From positions 1 through 64,000 of the forward strand of contig DATFYE010000081.1 in assembly GCA_035315185.1 (NCBI GenBank): DNA of 64,000 nucleotides, written 5' to 3'. This stretch comes from JADGQN01 sp035315185 (GTDB taxonomy: Bacteria; Desulfobacterota; Syntrophorhabdia; Syntrophorhabdales; WCHB1-27). The notes under the pieces were generated by a model. That model was not told the origin of the DNA, did no database searches, and was given only the letters and a program-made list of their open reading frames with translations. This document shows, in pieces, positions 1 through 7,804 of this stretch (its first letter is position 1; every line of letters begins with the position of its first letter). The position numbers and the translations under genes are program-made.

Positions 1-527
1 GAAGGCGTTCAGCGGTGGATCTCATGAAGATCGGGTTTGATGGTTATGCCATGGGTGGCTTCAGCGTGGGTGAGCCCAAGAGCCTCATGTGGCAGATGGC
101 AGATATAGTTCTCGAGTACCTTCCCGAAGAAAAACCTCGTTACCTCATGGGGGTTGGCTTTCCCGAGGATATCCTTGAGGGCGTAAAACGAGGCATCGAT
201 ATGTTTGACTGCGTCATCCCAACACGCCACGCGAGGAACGGGAGCCTCTTTACGGCGACCGGAAGGATCAACATCAAACATGCCCGGTATGCGCGTGATG
301 AGCAGCCGGTCGATTCTGGATGCTCCTGCTACGCCTGCCGCACGTATTCGAGAGCCTATCTGCGCCATCTATTTGTGTCGCATGAGTTGACGAGCTACTA
401 TCTCAACACGCTCCACAATCTTTTTTTCTACACGAATTTCTTGCAGAGGATCAGGCAGTCCATAGCCGATGGTACGTTCCGAGAGTTCTATGATAATTTC
501 ATGTCGCAATGGAAAGGAGGTGATTGA
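1..527 (+). CDS. tgt: tRNA-guanine(34) transglycosylase, 3' part (5' end outside window)
   Basis: Bacterial Tgt swaps guanine-34 for preQ1 in tRNAs with GUN anticodons during queuosine synthesis. The reading frame is open from base 3 and the gene is cut by the window edge; about 174 C-terminal residues are visible. The segment FDGYAMGGFSVGE, the active-site stretch MFDCVIPTRHARNG with the nucleophilic Asp, and the zinc site CSCYAC followed by a His about 25 residues later are all present, so the protein looks functional. It is the first gene of the plus-strand block and ends 3 bases before yajC, as in the common tgt-yajC pairing. An internal GTG at 15 is not the true start, because conserved residues continue upstream. 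Confidence 0.95.
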   Translation, partial: RRSAVDLMKIGFDGYAMGGFSVGEPKSLMWQMADIVLEYLPEEKPRYLMGVGFPEDILEGVKRGIDMFDCVIPTRHARNGSLFTATGRINIKHARYARDEQPVDSGCSCYACRTYSRAYLRHLFVSHELTSYYLNTLHNLFFYTNFLQRIRQSIADGTFREFYDNFMSQWKGGD

Positions 528-530
528 ACA

Positions 531-842
531 ATGAACATAGCTTATGCAATGGGTATGCAACCCGGCGGTTCCGGTCAGAGCAGCCAGATTATGGCCTTTC
601 TGCCCCTCATCCTGCTCTTCGCCGTATTTTACTTCCTGCTGATACGGCCTCAGCAAAAGAGGGCGAGGACACACAAGAGTTTTATCGAGAATCTGAAAAA
701 GGGTGATAGGGTTGTAACTTCCGGTGGCATGTATGGTACAATAACAGGCGTCACGGACGATGCCGTAACCATCGAAGTAGCGGAAAAGGTCAGGGTTAAA
801 GTTCTCAAAAGTGCTATAGCAGATTACGCGAAAGGAGATTGA
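531..842 (+). CDS. yajC: preprotein translocase accessory subunit YajC
   Basis: YajC is a small inner-membrane protein associated with SecDF at the Sec translocon. This 103-residue product has a Gly/Ser-rich N-terminus, one hydrophobic helix (about residues 21-40) ending in the typical IRPQQKR, then a basic, soluble beta domain with KKGDRVVTSGGMYG, the family signature. The length is normal. A GGAGGTGA ribosome-binding site lies at the end of tgt. The usual next genes secD and secF are absent; instead the ribosomal rpsF cluster follows with a stop/start junction, which is an unusual neighbourhood. Confidence 0.93.
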   Translation: MNIAYAMGMQPGGSGQSSQIMAFLPLILLFAVFYFLLIRPQQKRARTHKSFIENLKKGDRVVTSGGMYGTITGVTDDAVTIEVAEKVRVKVLKSAIADYAKGD

Positions 843-844
843 GC

Positions 845-1195
845 GTGAGATTGTACGAGAATATTGTGATTGTGGCCGCTGACTGTTCCGGCGAGGAACA
901 GGAGGAGGTCCTGAAAAGGGTACAGGGCTCCCTTGAACGGTTCGGAGCCGAGATTGTCAAGGTGGACGATTGGGGCGTGAGGAAACTCGCGTACCCGATA
1001 AAGGGTAAAGACAAGGGGCATTACTTTTTTTATCTGGTCAACATGGAACAGGGCGCGGTCGTGGGCCTCGACAAGTTCTACCGGACCATGGACCTCATCC
1101 TCAGGCATATGTTTGTTGTTGCAGACGAGAAGTCGAAGGGACTCGAAAAGCCGCCGGACCAGGTGGTCTTTAGTGAGATCGAAGGTGAGACTTAG
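845..1195 (+). CDS. rpsF: 30S ribosomal protein S6
   Basis: S6 binds S18 on the platform of the 30S subunit. The product of about 116 residues begins MRLYENIVIVA and shows the S6 pattern with DDWGVRKLAYPIKGKDKGHY in the middle. I chose GTG at 845 rather than the in-frame TTG at 839, because AAAGGAGA at 831-838 would touch a TTG at 839 but sits 7-8 bases before 845, and because S6 proteins normally begin close to the RxYE motif. It is followed by a 1-base overlap into the SSB-like gene, and S18 and L9 come next, the standard order. Confidence 0.93.
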   Translation: MRLYENIVIVAADCSGEEQEEVLKRVQGSLERFGAEIVKVDDWGVRKLAYPIKGKDKGHYFFYLVNMEQGAVVGLDKFYRTMDLILRHMFVVADEKSKGLEKPPDQVVFSEIEGET

Positions 1196-1464
1196 TGAAC
1201 AAGGTTTTTATCTCGGGGAGCGTGGGGGCGAACCCGCAGGTATCGTACACACCGAAAGGACAAAAGATCGTCAGGTTCCCCATGTGGGTGGAAGAAGGTG
1301 GATTCAGTATTGACGTAATCCTCGCGGGAGGACCCGCCATTTCTGACGTTGCCGCTGCGATCGGAAAACGAGTTCTCGTGGCCGGCTCTCTCGCAAACAT
1401 GAAGACCCAATCCAGGGATGTGTTAAGGGTGAAAGCAAGTAAAATATTACCGATGGAGGAGTAG
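1195..1464 (+). CDS. short SSB/PriB-like OB-fold protein
   Basis: The position, between rpsF and rpsR, is where ssb or priB sits in many bacteria, and the N-terminus MNKVFISGSVGANPQVSYTP matches the first strands of an SSB-type OB fold. At 89 residues it is much shorter than a normal SSB (about 140-180) and lacks the disordered tail with the acidic DDDIPF-like tip that recruits partners, so it is closer in size to PriB. GTG start at 1195 overlaps the rpsF stop by one base; the gene ends directly before the rpsR ATG, so all four genes are probably translationally coupled. Function in replication restart or ssDNA binding is inferred from fold and position. Confidence 0.7.
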   Translation: MNKVFISGSVGANPQVSYTPKGQKIVRFPMWVEEGGFSIDVILAGGPAISDVAAAIGKRVLVAGSLANMKTQSRDVLRVKASKILPMEE

Positions 1465-1713
1465 ATGCCAAGGCCGGAGGGTGGAAAAAAAAGAATCTAC
1501 GTGAGGAGAAGAGTCTGCCGGTTCTGTCAGGATGAAAATATACGCATTGATTATAAGGACCCGAAACTTCTCAAGCACTTCATTACCGAGCGCGGTAAGA
1601 TCATGCCCCGGCGGATGACGGGCACGTGCGCGAATCATCAAAGAAAACTGAGGGAAGAGATAAAGAAGGCGCGTCAGGCGGCTCTCTTACCCTTTACTAC
1701 TGTTTTTCACTAG
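1465..1713 (+). CDS. rpsR: 30S ribosomal protein S18
   Basis: S18 pairs with S6 in the 30S platform. The 82-residue product contains the family core: RRRVCRFC (with two cysteines that can hold zinc), YKDPKLLKHFITERGKIMPRRMTGTC and a basic helix. The C-terminus runs on a few residues past the usual ALLPF as TTVFH. The ATG abuts the stop of the SSB-like gene, so expression is coupled. Confidence 0.95.
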   Translation: MPRPEGGKKRIYVRRRVCRFCQDENIRIDYKDPKLLKHFITERGKIMPRRMTGTCANHQRKLREEIKKARQAALLPFTTVFH

Positions 1714-1728
1714 GGAGGAGCTTACTCC

Positions 1729-2175
1729 ATGAAGGTCATACTGCTTGAAAGTATCGACAATGTAGGCAAGAAAGGCGAGACGCATGACGTGAAGGACGGG
1801 TTCGGGAGAAACTTTCTGATCCCTCGTCACCTTGCTATTCCCGCCACAAAGGGTAATGTCAAGAACCTGCAGGAGCATGCCCGGAAATTAATCGACCGGA
1901 AGGATCAGGAGCTCAAGACCGCCGAGATAACCAAACAGAGATTGGATGAAGCCTTACTTACCATTAAGCACAAGGCCGGCCAGGACGGCAAGCTCTTTGG
2001 CTCTGTGACGGTTAAGGAATTGGCCGAAGCGATAAAAAACGTGCTGGGTATCGAGGTCGATAGAAAAAGCATCAGGCTGGATGAACCTATCAAAATGACA
2101 GGCGCGTATACGGTTGATATCCATCTCGAAAAAAGCATAAGCGCGCAGGTTAAAGTCGAAGTAGAACAGGAATAG
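1729..2175 (+). CDS. rplI: 50S ribosomal protein L9
   Basis: L9 binds 23S rRNA through its N-terminal domain and reaches across the ribosome through a long helix. The 148-residue length is standard. The N-terminal signature MKVILLESIDNVGKKGE and the DGFGRNFLIPRHLA segment are intact, followed by the connecting helix (about 42-75) and the C-terminal domain with KLFGSVTVKELAEAI. A GGGAGGAG ribosome-binding site precedes the ATG, and dnaB starts immediately after its stop. Confidence 0.96.
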   Translation: MKVILLESIDNVGKKGETHDVKDGFGRNFLIPRHLAIPATKGNVKNLQEHARKLIDRKDQELKTAEITKQRLDEALLTIKHKAGQDGKLFGSVTVKELAEAIKNVLGIEVDRKSIRLDEPIKMTGAYTVDIHLEKSISAQVKVEVEQE

Positions 2176-3540
2176 ATGGCTAGGGCCTCAAGAAACACCG
2201 TGGAGAAGAGGGGGCGAGTGCCTCCTCAGAACTTAGAAGCAGAACAGTCCCTCCTTGCCGGAGTCTTAATCGATCCGGAATCAATGAATAAAGTAGTTGA
2301 TGTTGTGCTTCCCGAGGATTTCTACCGGGATGACCACACCAGAATATTTGAGCTCATGCTTGATCTCTACGAAAAGAACGAGCCGATAGATATCGTCACC
2401 GTGAGCAGCGCGGCAAAGGACAAGGGCATCCTCGAGAAGATCGGTGGCGTCACCTATCTCAATACGCTCGTAGACCTGATGCCTACGTCAGCCAACATTA
2501 CCCAGTACGCCAAAATGGTGCGGGAGAAGGCCTTGCTCAGGAACCTTATGAAGGTCTCCACGGAGATCATTGAGAAAGGCTACGAGGTCGAGACCAATAT
2601 TGACGGATATGTTGACGATGCGGAAAAAATGATTTTTCAGATTTCCGAAAGGAAGTATAAGCCATCTTTCTTTGCTGTCAGAGACCTTGTCATGGAGAAC
2701 GTGAAGACCATCGAAAGGCTCTTCCAGAAGAAGCAGGTGGTCACGGGCGTGCCAACCGGGTTTGTGGAGCTTGATAAGTTGACCAGCGGACTTCAACCGT
2801 CTGACCTGATCATTGTCGCGGGAAGGCCCAGCATGGGGAAAACAGCCTTGTGCCTGAATATCGCGCAGAATGCCGCCCTTGCCGATAGCGCGAGCATGCC
2901 GGTAGGTATTTTTTCAATGGAGATGTCGAAAGAGCAGCTCGTCATGAGGCTCTTGAGCTCGGAGTCAGAGGTGGAGTTTTCGAAGTTGAGAACAGGTACA
3001 TTGTCCCAGGCAGAGTGGCCGAAGCTTGCACAGGCGGCTGACACGCTCTATAAAGCGCCGATATTCATTGATGATTCAGCGGCGCTTGGAGTGCTTGATT
3101 TGCGGGCGAGAGCGAGGAGGCTGAAGAAGGAGCATAATCTTGGTCTTCTCGTCATAGACTATCTGCAGCTGATGAGGGGTAGAAGCAATACCGGCGGTGA
3201 TCGGCGCGAGCAGGAGATATCGGAGATATCGAGATTCCTGAAAGCCCTGGCAAAGGAACTGAACATACCTGTTATCGCTATTTCTCAGCTCAACCGGATG
3301 GTCGAACAGAGGGATAACAAGAGGCCGCGTCTGTCCGATTTGCGGGAATCCGGCGCCATCGAGCAGGATGCGGATGTTATCATGTTTATCTACCGGGACG
3401 AAGTTTACGATAAAGAGTCTAAGTTTAAAGGAATAGCCGAGATCATCATCGGAAAGCAGCGAAACGGCCCGACAGGGGAAGTACAGGTGACCTTCCTTGA
3501 CAAATTTACCGCATTCAAAAACCTGTATAATACGGAATGA
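2176..3540 (+). CDS. dnaB: replicative DNA helicase DnaB
   Basis: Hexameric 5'-3' helicase that unwinds the replication fork. The 454-residue protein has the N-terminal DnaB domain starting at PPQNLEAEQSLLAGVLID (about 15-120) and a RecA-like C-terminal domain with Walker A GRPSMGKTA (about 214-222), Walker B LLVIDYLQLM and the DLRESGAIEQDAD motif. No intein interrupts it. The ATG follows the rplI stop with no spacing, the rplI-dnaB order is common, and the end overlaps the next gene by 4 bases (ATGA). Confidence 0.96.
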   Translation: MARASRNTVEKRGRVPPQNLEAEQSLLAGVLIDPESMNKVVDVVLPEDFYRDDHTRIFELMLDLYEKNEPIDIVTVSSAAKDKGILEKIGGVTYLNTLVDLMPTSANITQYAKMVREKALLRNLMKVSTEIIEKGYEVETNIDGYVDDAEKMIFQISERKYKPSFFAVRDLVMENVKTIERLFQKKQVVTGVPTGFVELDKLTSGLQPSDLIIVAGRPSMGKTALCLNIAQNAALADSASMPVGIFSMEMSKEQLVMRLLSSESEVEFSKLRTGTLSQAEWPKLAQAADTLYKAPIFIDDSAALGVLDLRARARRLKKEHNLGLLVIDYLQLMRGRSNTGGDRREQEISEISRFLKALAKELNIPVIAISQLNRMVEQRDNKRPRLSDLRESGAIEQDADVIMFIYRDEVYDKESKFKGIAEIIIGKQRNGPTGEVQVTFLDKFTAFKNLYNTE

Positions 3541-4064
3541 ATCTTCCAAACGTACTCTCCCTCTTCCGCCTCTGCCTGACAGCCTTTTTCATTCTTGCCA
3601 TCACCTACCAGCGTTACACGATTGCGCTCTCATTGTTTGTGGCGCAGGCAATAAGCGATCTCCTCGACGGGTTCTTCGCCAGGATAATGCATAAGAAAAC
3701 CGACCTGGGTGCATGGCTCGACCCGATAGCAGATAAGGTGATGCTCGTCTCTTCATACCTTGTGCTCGGTTTTCAAGGGATCGTTCCCTTCTGGGTTGTG
3801 GCAATCGTACTACTGAGGGACGTGGTTCTCATGCTTGGCTTTTTCGTCCTGCACCTGCTCTCTTATCGCATGGTGCCCTCGCCGACCCTGTTGGGCAAGG
3901 CGACAACACTCTTTCAGATGGTCACCGTTTTGTACTTACTCTGGTCCACCACGAGAGAGTTCAAGGAATACTTCTACTACGCCACGGCTGCCTTCACCCT
4001 GTTGTCCGGATTTCAGTACGTCTTGCTCGGTCTTAGCGCCCTTTACCATAAAGAAACCGTTTGA
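3537..4064 (+). CDS. CDP-alcohol phosphatidyltransferase (PgsA-type)
   Basis: Membrane enzyme that moves a phosphatidyl group from CDP-diacylglycerol to an alcohol, most often glycerol-3-phosphate. The 175-residue protein has 5-6 hydrophobic segments and the diagnostic motif DG-x2-AR-x8-G-x3-D-x3-D (DGFFAR ... GAWLDPIAD, roughly residues 43-65), with all catalytic aspartates. PgsA is the best guess from its length and N-terminal NLPNVLSLFR, but other alcohol acceptors cannot be excluded. It overlaps dnaB by 4 bases and is followed by a promoter for the glycolytic genes. Confidence 0.85.
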   Translation: MNLPNVLSLFRLCLTAFFILAITYQRYTIALSLFVAQAISDLLDGFFARIMHKKTDLGAWLDPIADKVMLVSSYLVLGFQGIVPFWVVAIVLLRDVVLMLGFFVLHLLSYRMVPSPTLLGKATTLFQMVTVLYLLWSTTREFKEYFYYATAAFTLLSGFQYVLLGLSALYHKETV

Positions 4065-4089
4065 CAAGAAGGGGCCTTTCCATTAGTAT
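4061..4089 (+). promoter_or_regulatory. sigma70-type promoter for gap-pgk-tpiA-secG
   Basis: TTGACA at 4061-4066, a 17-base spacer and TAGTAT at 4084-4089 give a good vegetative promoter. The -35 box overlaps the stop of the preceding gene. It lies about 60 bases before the gap start, which has a TAATAGGAGGG ribosome-binding site. Position and spacing are seen; activity is inferred. Confidence 0.65.
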
Positions 4090-4148
4090 AGAAAGACAGT
4101 TGCAGTAATGTATTAGAGGTCAAAAAAACCTAATAATAGGAGGGTTTC

Positions 4149-5147
4149 ATGGCTGTCAGAGTTGCTATAAACGGATTCGGCAGGATAGGCCGACTTGTAT
4201 ACAGAGCCGCTTACAAGAATAAAGATCTGGAGATTGTGGCGGTCAATGATCTGACGGATGCGAAGACCCTTGCCCATCTGCTCAAGTATGACTCGGTGCA
4301 CGGGACCATGGACGCCGACATACGCTGGAAAGATTGCACTCTCATAGTAGGCGGGAAGGAGATAACCGTTCTTGCGGAACGGGACCCGGAAAAGCTTCCG
4401 TGGAAAGACATGAAGATAGACGTTGCCCTTGAGAGTACGGGACATTTCACTGACCGGGTCGGCGGAGAGAAGCATATGAAGGCAGGGGCGGCGAAAGTTG
4501 TGGTCTCTGCGCCCGCAAAGAATCCGGACGTGTCGTTTGTCCTCGGGGTGAACGAGGAGGTGTATGACAAGGCGAAGCATCATATCATCTCAATGGGTTC
4601 ATGCACCACGAACTGCCTGGCGCCCATCGTTAAGGTGCTCAATAAGGAGTTCGGCATCGAGTACGGCTTCATGACTACTATCCACTCGTATACAAACGAC
4701 CAGGTCATACTTGATTATCCTCACAGGGATCTCAGGAGGGCCCGTGCAGCGGCTATGTCCATGATACCGACGACCACCGGCGCGGCAAAGGCCATCGGGG
4801 AGGTCATCCCGGAAATGAAGGGGAAATTGGACGGTCTCGCCATCAGGGTGCCCACACCGAACGTTTCGCTCGTCGACCTCGTTGTGAACGTTACCAAGGC
4901 CACAAAAAAGGATGAGGTGAACAACGCGTTCAAGAAATATGCTGAGGGAGCGATGAAAGGTATCCTCTGTGCCGTTGAGGAGGAGCTCGTTTCCTGCGAC
5001 TTCAACGGCAGCTCGTACTCTTCTCATGTTGACCTGCCTTCCACGAACGTGATGGCCGGTAAGATGGTCAAGGTGCTTTCCTGGTACGACAATGAGTGGG
5101 GCTTCTCGACGAGGATGGCTGAGACACTCGTGTACGTCATGAGGTAA
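4149..5147 (+). CDS. gap: glyceraldehyde-3-phosphate dehydrogenase, type I
   Basis: NAD-dependent oxidation and phosphorylation of glyceraldehyde-3-phosphate in glycolysis/gluconeogenesis. The 332-residue protein has the Rossmann motif INGFGRIGR (7-16), an Asp at position 34 expected for NAD preference, the catalytic Cys152 in SCTTNC, the His in IHSYT and the C-terminal WYDNEWGFS. First gene of a gap-pgk-tpiA-secG run; pgk starts 3 bases later. Confidence 0.97.
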   Translation: MAVRVAINGFGRIGRLVYRAAYKNKDLEIVAVNDLTDAKTLAHLLKYDSVHGTMDADIRWKDCTLIVGGKEITVLAERDPEKLPWKDMKIDVALESTGHFTDRVGGEKHMKAGAAKVVVSAPAKNPDVSFVLGVNEEVYDKAKHHIISMGSCTTNCLAPIVKVLNKEFGIEYGFMTTIHSYTNDQVILDYPHRDLRRARAAAMSMIPTTTGAAKAIGEVIPEMKGKLDGLAIRVPTPNVSLVDLVVNVTKATKKDEVNNAFKKYAEGAMKGILCAVEEELVSCDFNGSSYSSHVDLPSTNVMAGKMVKVLSWYDNEWGFSTRMAETLVYVMR

Positions 5148-5150
5148 ACC

Positions 5151-6344
5151 ATGAAGACGCTGCAAGAGCTTGATCTGAAAGGCAAGAGGGTATTTGTGCG
5201 CGTCGACTTCAACGTACCCACAGACGATCAAGGTGCTATTACGGATGACACAAGGATCCGTGCTCATCTGCCGACCATTGCTTACATCGTTGAAAAGCGG
5301 GGAAAGGCGATTCTCGCATCGCACCTGGGTCGTCCAAAAGGTAAACGAAATGAGAAATACACGCTCAGACCTGTTGCGAAAAAGTTGAGCGATCTGCTCT
5401 TCAGGGATGTGGCTTTCGTGGACGACTGTATTGGTCCGAAAGCGCAAAGCGCAGTAGCCGCCATGAAAGAAGGCGATGTAGTGCTCCTCGAGAATCTCAG
5501 GTTTTATCCCGGAGAGGAGAAGAATGATAAGGATTTTGCCCGCGAACTCGCGAGCCTGTGCGATGTGTATGTTGACGATGCTTTTGCAACGGCGCACAGA
5601 GGGCACGCATCAAACGCGGGTATTACGGAATTCGTTAAGACCTGCGCCGTAGGCATGTTGCTGAAGAGCGAGCTGGATTATTTGAGGCGCGCCACAGACA
5701 ACCCCGCCCGGCCGCTTGTGGCCATAATCGGCGGCGCAAAGGTATCAGACAAAATCGGTGTGCTTGAAAAACTGATCGACAGGGTAGACAAGCTGATCGT
5801 GGGTGGCGGTATGGCCTTCACCTTTCTGAAAGCGCTAGGCTACGAAATCGGGAAATCGCTCTGTGAAACAGATATGCTCGACGTCGCAAAGAGCATCGTG
5901 GAAAAGGCACGCGCCAAGAATGTAAAGCTCTACCTGCCTGTCGATTGCGTGCTGGCAGAGCAGGCTACAGCGGATGCAGTAACCAGGCAGCTGCCGGTAC
6001 AGGAGATCCCCCCGCTGTTAGCGGGCCTCGATATCGGTCCTGCAACTGCCACACTCTTTTCTGAGGCCCTTCAGGATGCGAAGACGATCGTCTGGAATGG
6101 CCCCATGGGAATGTTTGAGCTCGCCCCGTTCAGCGTAGGAACCTTCGCACTTGCAGCTTCTGTGGCTGCGACGGACGCACTCACTATCGTCGGAGGGGGC
6201 GACACTGATACAGCAGTGCACCAGGCTGGCGTGGCCAACAGGATTTCTTACATTTCCACTGGCGGCGGAGCTTTTCTCGAGCTGCTCGAAGGCAAGCCGA
6301 TGCCCGCCATAGAAGCATTAGAGTCGTGCGGGGGTGGATCGTGA
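5151..6344 (+). CDS. pgk: phosphoglycerate kinase
   Basis: Transfers phosphate from 1,3-bisphosphoglycerate to ADP. The 397-residue length is normal. N-terminal VFVRVDFNVP, the substrate-binding SHLGRPKG, the hinge-side IIGGAKVSDKI and the nucleotide motif WNGPMGMFE are all present. The glycine-rich nucleotide loop near the C-terminus reads GGGDTDTAV where GGGDSxAAV is more usual. The ATG follows gap by 3 bases and the end overlaps tpiA by 4 bases, so it is co-translated with both. Confidence 0.97.
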   Translation: MKTLQELDLKGKRVFVRVDFNVPTDDQGAITDDTRIRAHLPTIAYIVEKRGKAILASHLGRPKGKRNEKYTLRPVAKKLSDLLFRDVAFVDDCIGPKAQSAVAAMKEGDVVLLENLRFYPGEEKNDKDFARELASLCDVYVDDAFATAHRGHASNAGITEFVKTCAVGMLLKSELDYLRRATDNPARPLVAIIGGAKVSDKIGVLEKLIDRVDKLIVGGGMAFTFLKALGYEIGKSLCETDMLDVAKSIVEKARAKNVKLYLPVDCVLAEQATADAVTRQLPVQEIPPLLAGLDIGPATATLFSEALQDAKTIVWNGPMGMFELAPFSVGTFALAASVAATDALTIVGGGDTDTAVHQAGVANRISYISTGGGAFLELLEGKPMPAIEALESCGGGS

Positions 6345-7093
6345 GACCCTGGCTGGTAGCAGGTAACTGGAAAATGCATAATACGGTGAAAGAAGCGGTG
6401 AACCTGGCTTCGGCGATCAAGCAGGGATGCGAAGGAGTGAAAGGCGGCACCGTTGTTGTCGCTCCTGTCTTCACAGCGCTGGCAGCTGTTTCTGAGGCGA
6501 TCAAGGGATCGCAGGTTAAATTAGCGGCCCAGAACGTCTTCTACGAAGAGAAGGGCGCATACACGGGAGAGGTTGCGCCTGCGATGCTCCTCGATGTGGG
6601 ATGCGAGTATGTGATCATCGGCCATTCGGAACGCAGAAAGTATTTCCACGAGACGGATGAGACTGCCAACGCCAAGGTAAAAAGGGCGTTGGCCACAGGA
6701 CTCAAGCCGATTCTCTGCGTGGGGGAGACAGAAGAGGAACGCGAAAAGGGCATCACGGAATTTGTCGTAGGGTCTCAGGTGCGGAAAGGCCTCTACGGCA
6801 TTGAGAGTCTTAAAAACATAGTTATTGCGTATGAGCCTGTCTGGGCGATCGGGACTGGGAAGAACGCAACGCCTCAGGAAGCCCAGGAGGTGCATGCTTT
6901 CATACGCAACCTGCTGAAAAAGCCTTACGGTGAAGAGGCCGGCGCTCTGCTGATACTCTATGGAGGCAGTGTAACGAAAGAGAATATCAGCGATCTCATC
7001 ACCATGGGCGATATAGATGGGGCGCTCGTGGGTGGGGCCTCCTTGAAGTCTGACAGCTTTCTGGGTATAATAAAGGCCGCTGCTGCGAAGTAG
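6341..7093 (+). CDS. tpiA: triosephosphate isomerase
   Basis: Interconverts dihydroxyacetone phosphate and glyceraldehyde-3-phosphate. I set the start at GTG 6341 (MRPWLVAGNWKMH), which matches the family N-terminus and overlaps the pgk stop as GTGA; an upstream in-frame GTG at 6326 would add five unconserved residues. The 250-residue protein has the catalytic His in IIGHSERR, the Glu in AYEPVWAIGTG and the phosphate loop LYGGSV. Confidence 0.95.
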   Translation: MRPWLVAGNWKMHNTVKEAVNLASAIKQGCEGVKGGTVVVAPVFTALAAVSEAIKGSQVKLAAQNVFYEEKGAYTGEVAPAMLLDVGCEYVIIGHSERRKYFHETDETANAKVKRALATGLKPILCVGETEEEREKGITEFVVGSQVRKGLYGIESLKNIVIAYEPVWAIGTGKNATPQEAQEVHAFIRNLLKKPYGEEAGALLILYGGSVTKENISDLITMGDIDGALVGGASLKSDSFLGIIKAAAAK

Positions 7094-7104
7094 GGGAAAA
7101 AATA

Positions 7105-7440
7105 ATGTTAACTGTCATTGCAATAATACATCTTCTCGTCTCAATAGCATTGATTTTCGTGGTGCTCTTACAGACGGGTAGGGGTTCCGAAATCGGGGCG
7201 GCCTTCGGAAGTGGGGCGAGCCAGACACTTTTTGGAAGCTCCGGCAGCACGGGCTTCATGACCAAAGTCACAACCGCTGCCGTTGTGATCTTCATGCTGA
7301 CGAGCCTTCTGCTTGCCTATTTTTACAGCCACCGCGAATATGTGGTGAAGGCCCCATCCAGCCAGACGGAAGAAAGGCTGCCGGCCAAAGTCCCGGTCGC
7401 ACCACCTGCGCCAGCGCCGGCACCAGCGCCAGGGAAATAG
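7105..7440 (+). CDS. secG: preprotein translocase subunit SecG
   Basis: Small SecYEG subunit with two membrane helices (about 3-22 and 50-70), a conserved QTGRGSEIGAAFG loop and SQTLFGSSGS, typical of SecG. The C-terminal tail (about 80-111) is rich in Pro and Ala (PAPAPAPAPGK), common in delta-proteobacterial SecG. Follows tpiA by 11 bases in the well-known pgk-tpiA-secG order. A 12-base perfect palindrome AGCTTGCAAGCT at 7443-7454 lies just after the stop. Confidence 0.94.
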   Translation: MLTVIAIIHLLVSIALIFVVLLQTGRGSEIGAAFGSGASQTLFGSSGSTGFMTKVTTAAVVIFMLTSLLLAYFYSHREYVVKAPSSQTEERLPAKVPVAPPAPAPAPAPGK

Positions 7441-7576
7441 TAAGCTTGCAAGCTGAAGCAAGGAAGCGACGAAGCAGATGTGCGGAAGGGCAAAAGAAAA
7501 GCCTTTGTATTTCCGCTTCCGCCGGGTACCCGCGTGCGGGTGTTCGTGTCAATGCATTCACATATGTGATTTGGAT

Positions 7577-7658
7577 GCCGAAGTGGTGGAAGTGGTAGAC
7601 ACACCATCTTGAGGGGGTGGCGGGGAGACCCGTGCGGGTTCAAGTCCCGCCTTCGGCA
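7577..7658 (+). tRNA. tRNA-Leu (anticodon GAG)
   Basis: The acceptor stem GCCGAAG (7577-7583) pairs with CTTCGGC (7651-7657), with discriminator A at 7658. The anticodon stem is CCATC/GGTGG with a TTGAGGG loop; the anticodon is GAG at 7611-7613, reading CUC and CUU. The long variable region between 7621 and 7634, the T arm CGGG-TTCAAGT-CCCG and the A discriminator all fit a class II tRNA-Leu. The 3' CCA is not encoded. It sits at the junction between the housekeeping block and the accessory region. Confidence 0.95.
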
Positions 7659-7680
7659 TTTTAATATGTTATGTAATTTT

Positions 7681-7713
7681 AGGGGGTCAGAGTTTCTGGA
7701 CCCTCTATTTTTC
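7681..7713 (+). terminator. hairpin with T-rich tail after tRNA-Leu
   Basis: GGGTC and GACCC (inside 7681-7705) can pair across a loop that itself contains CAG/CTG complementarity, and the stem is followed by CTATTTTTCT. It is about 25 bases downstream of tRNA-Leu, so it is a plausible intrinsic terminator for that gene. Confidence 0.5.
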
Positions 7714-7804
7714 TGTCACCAGATCGTCACCCGAACAAGTCTAAGAAATCCATCGCCCATCAGGAACAGTCTGAAGAAGAACAGGAAAAGGGTGCATTAT
7801 GACT

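Noticed and set aside
4599..5606. 335-codon minus-strand open frame
   Set aside because: Antisense to gap and pgk.
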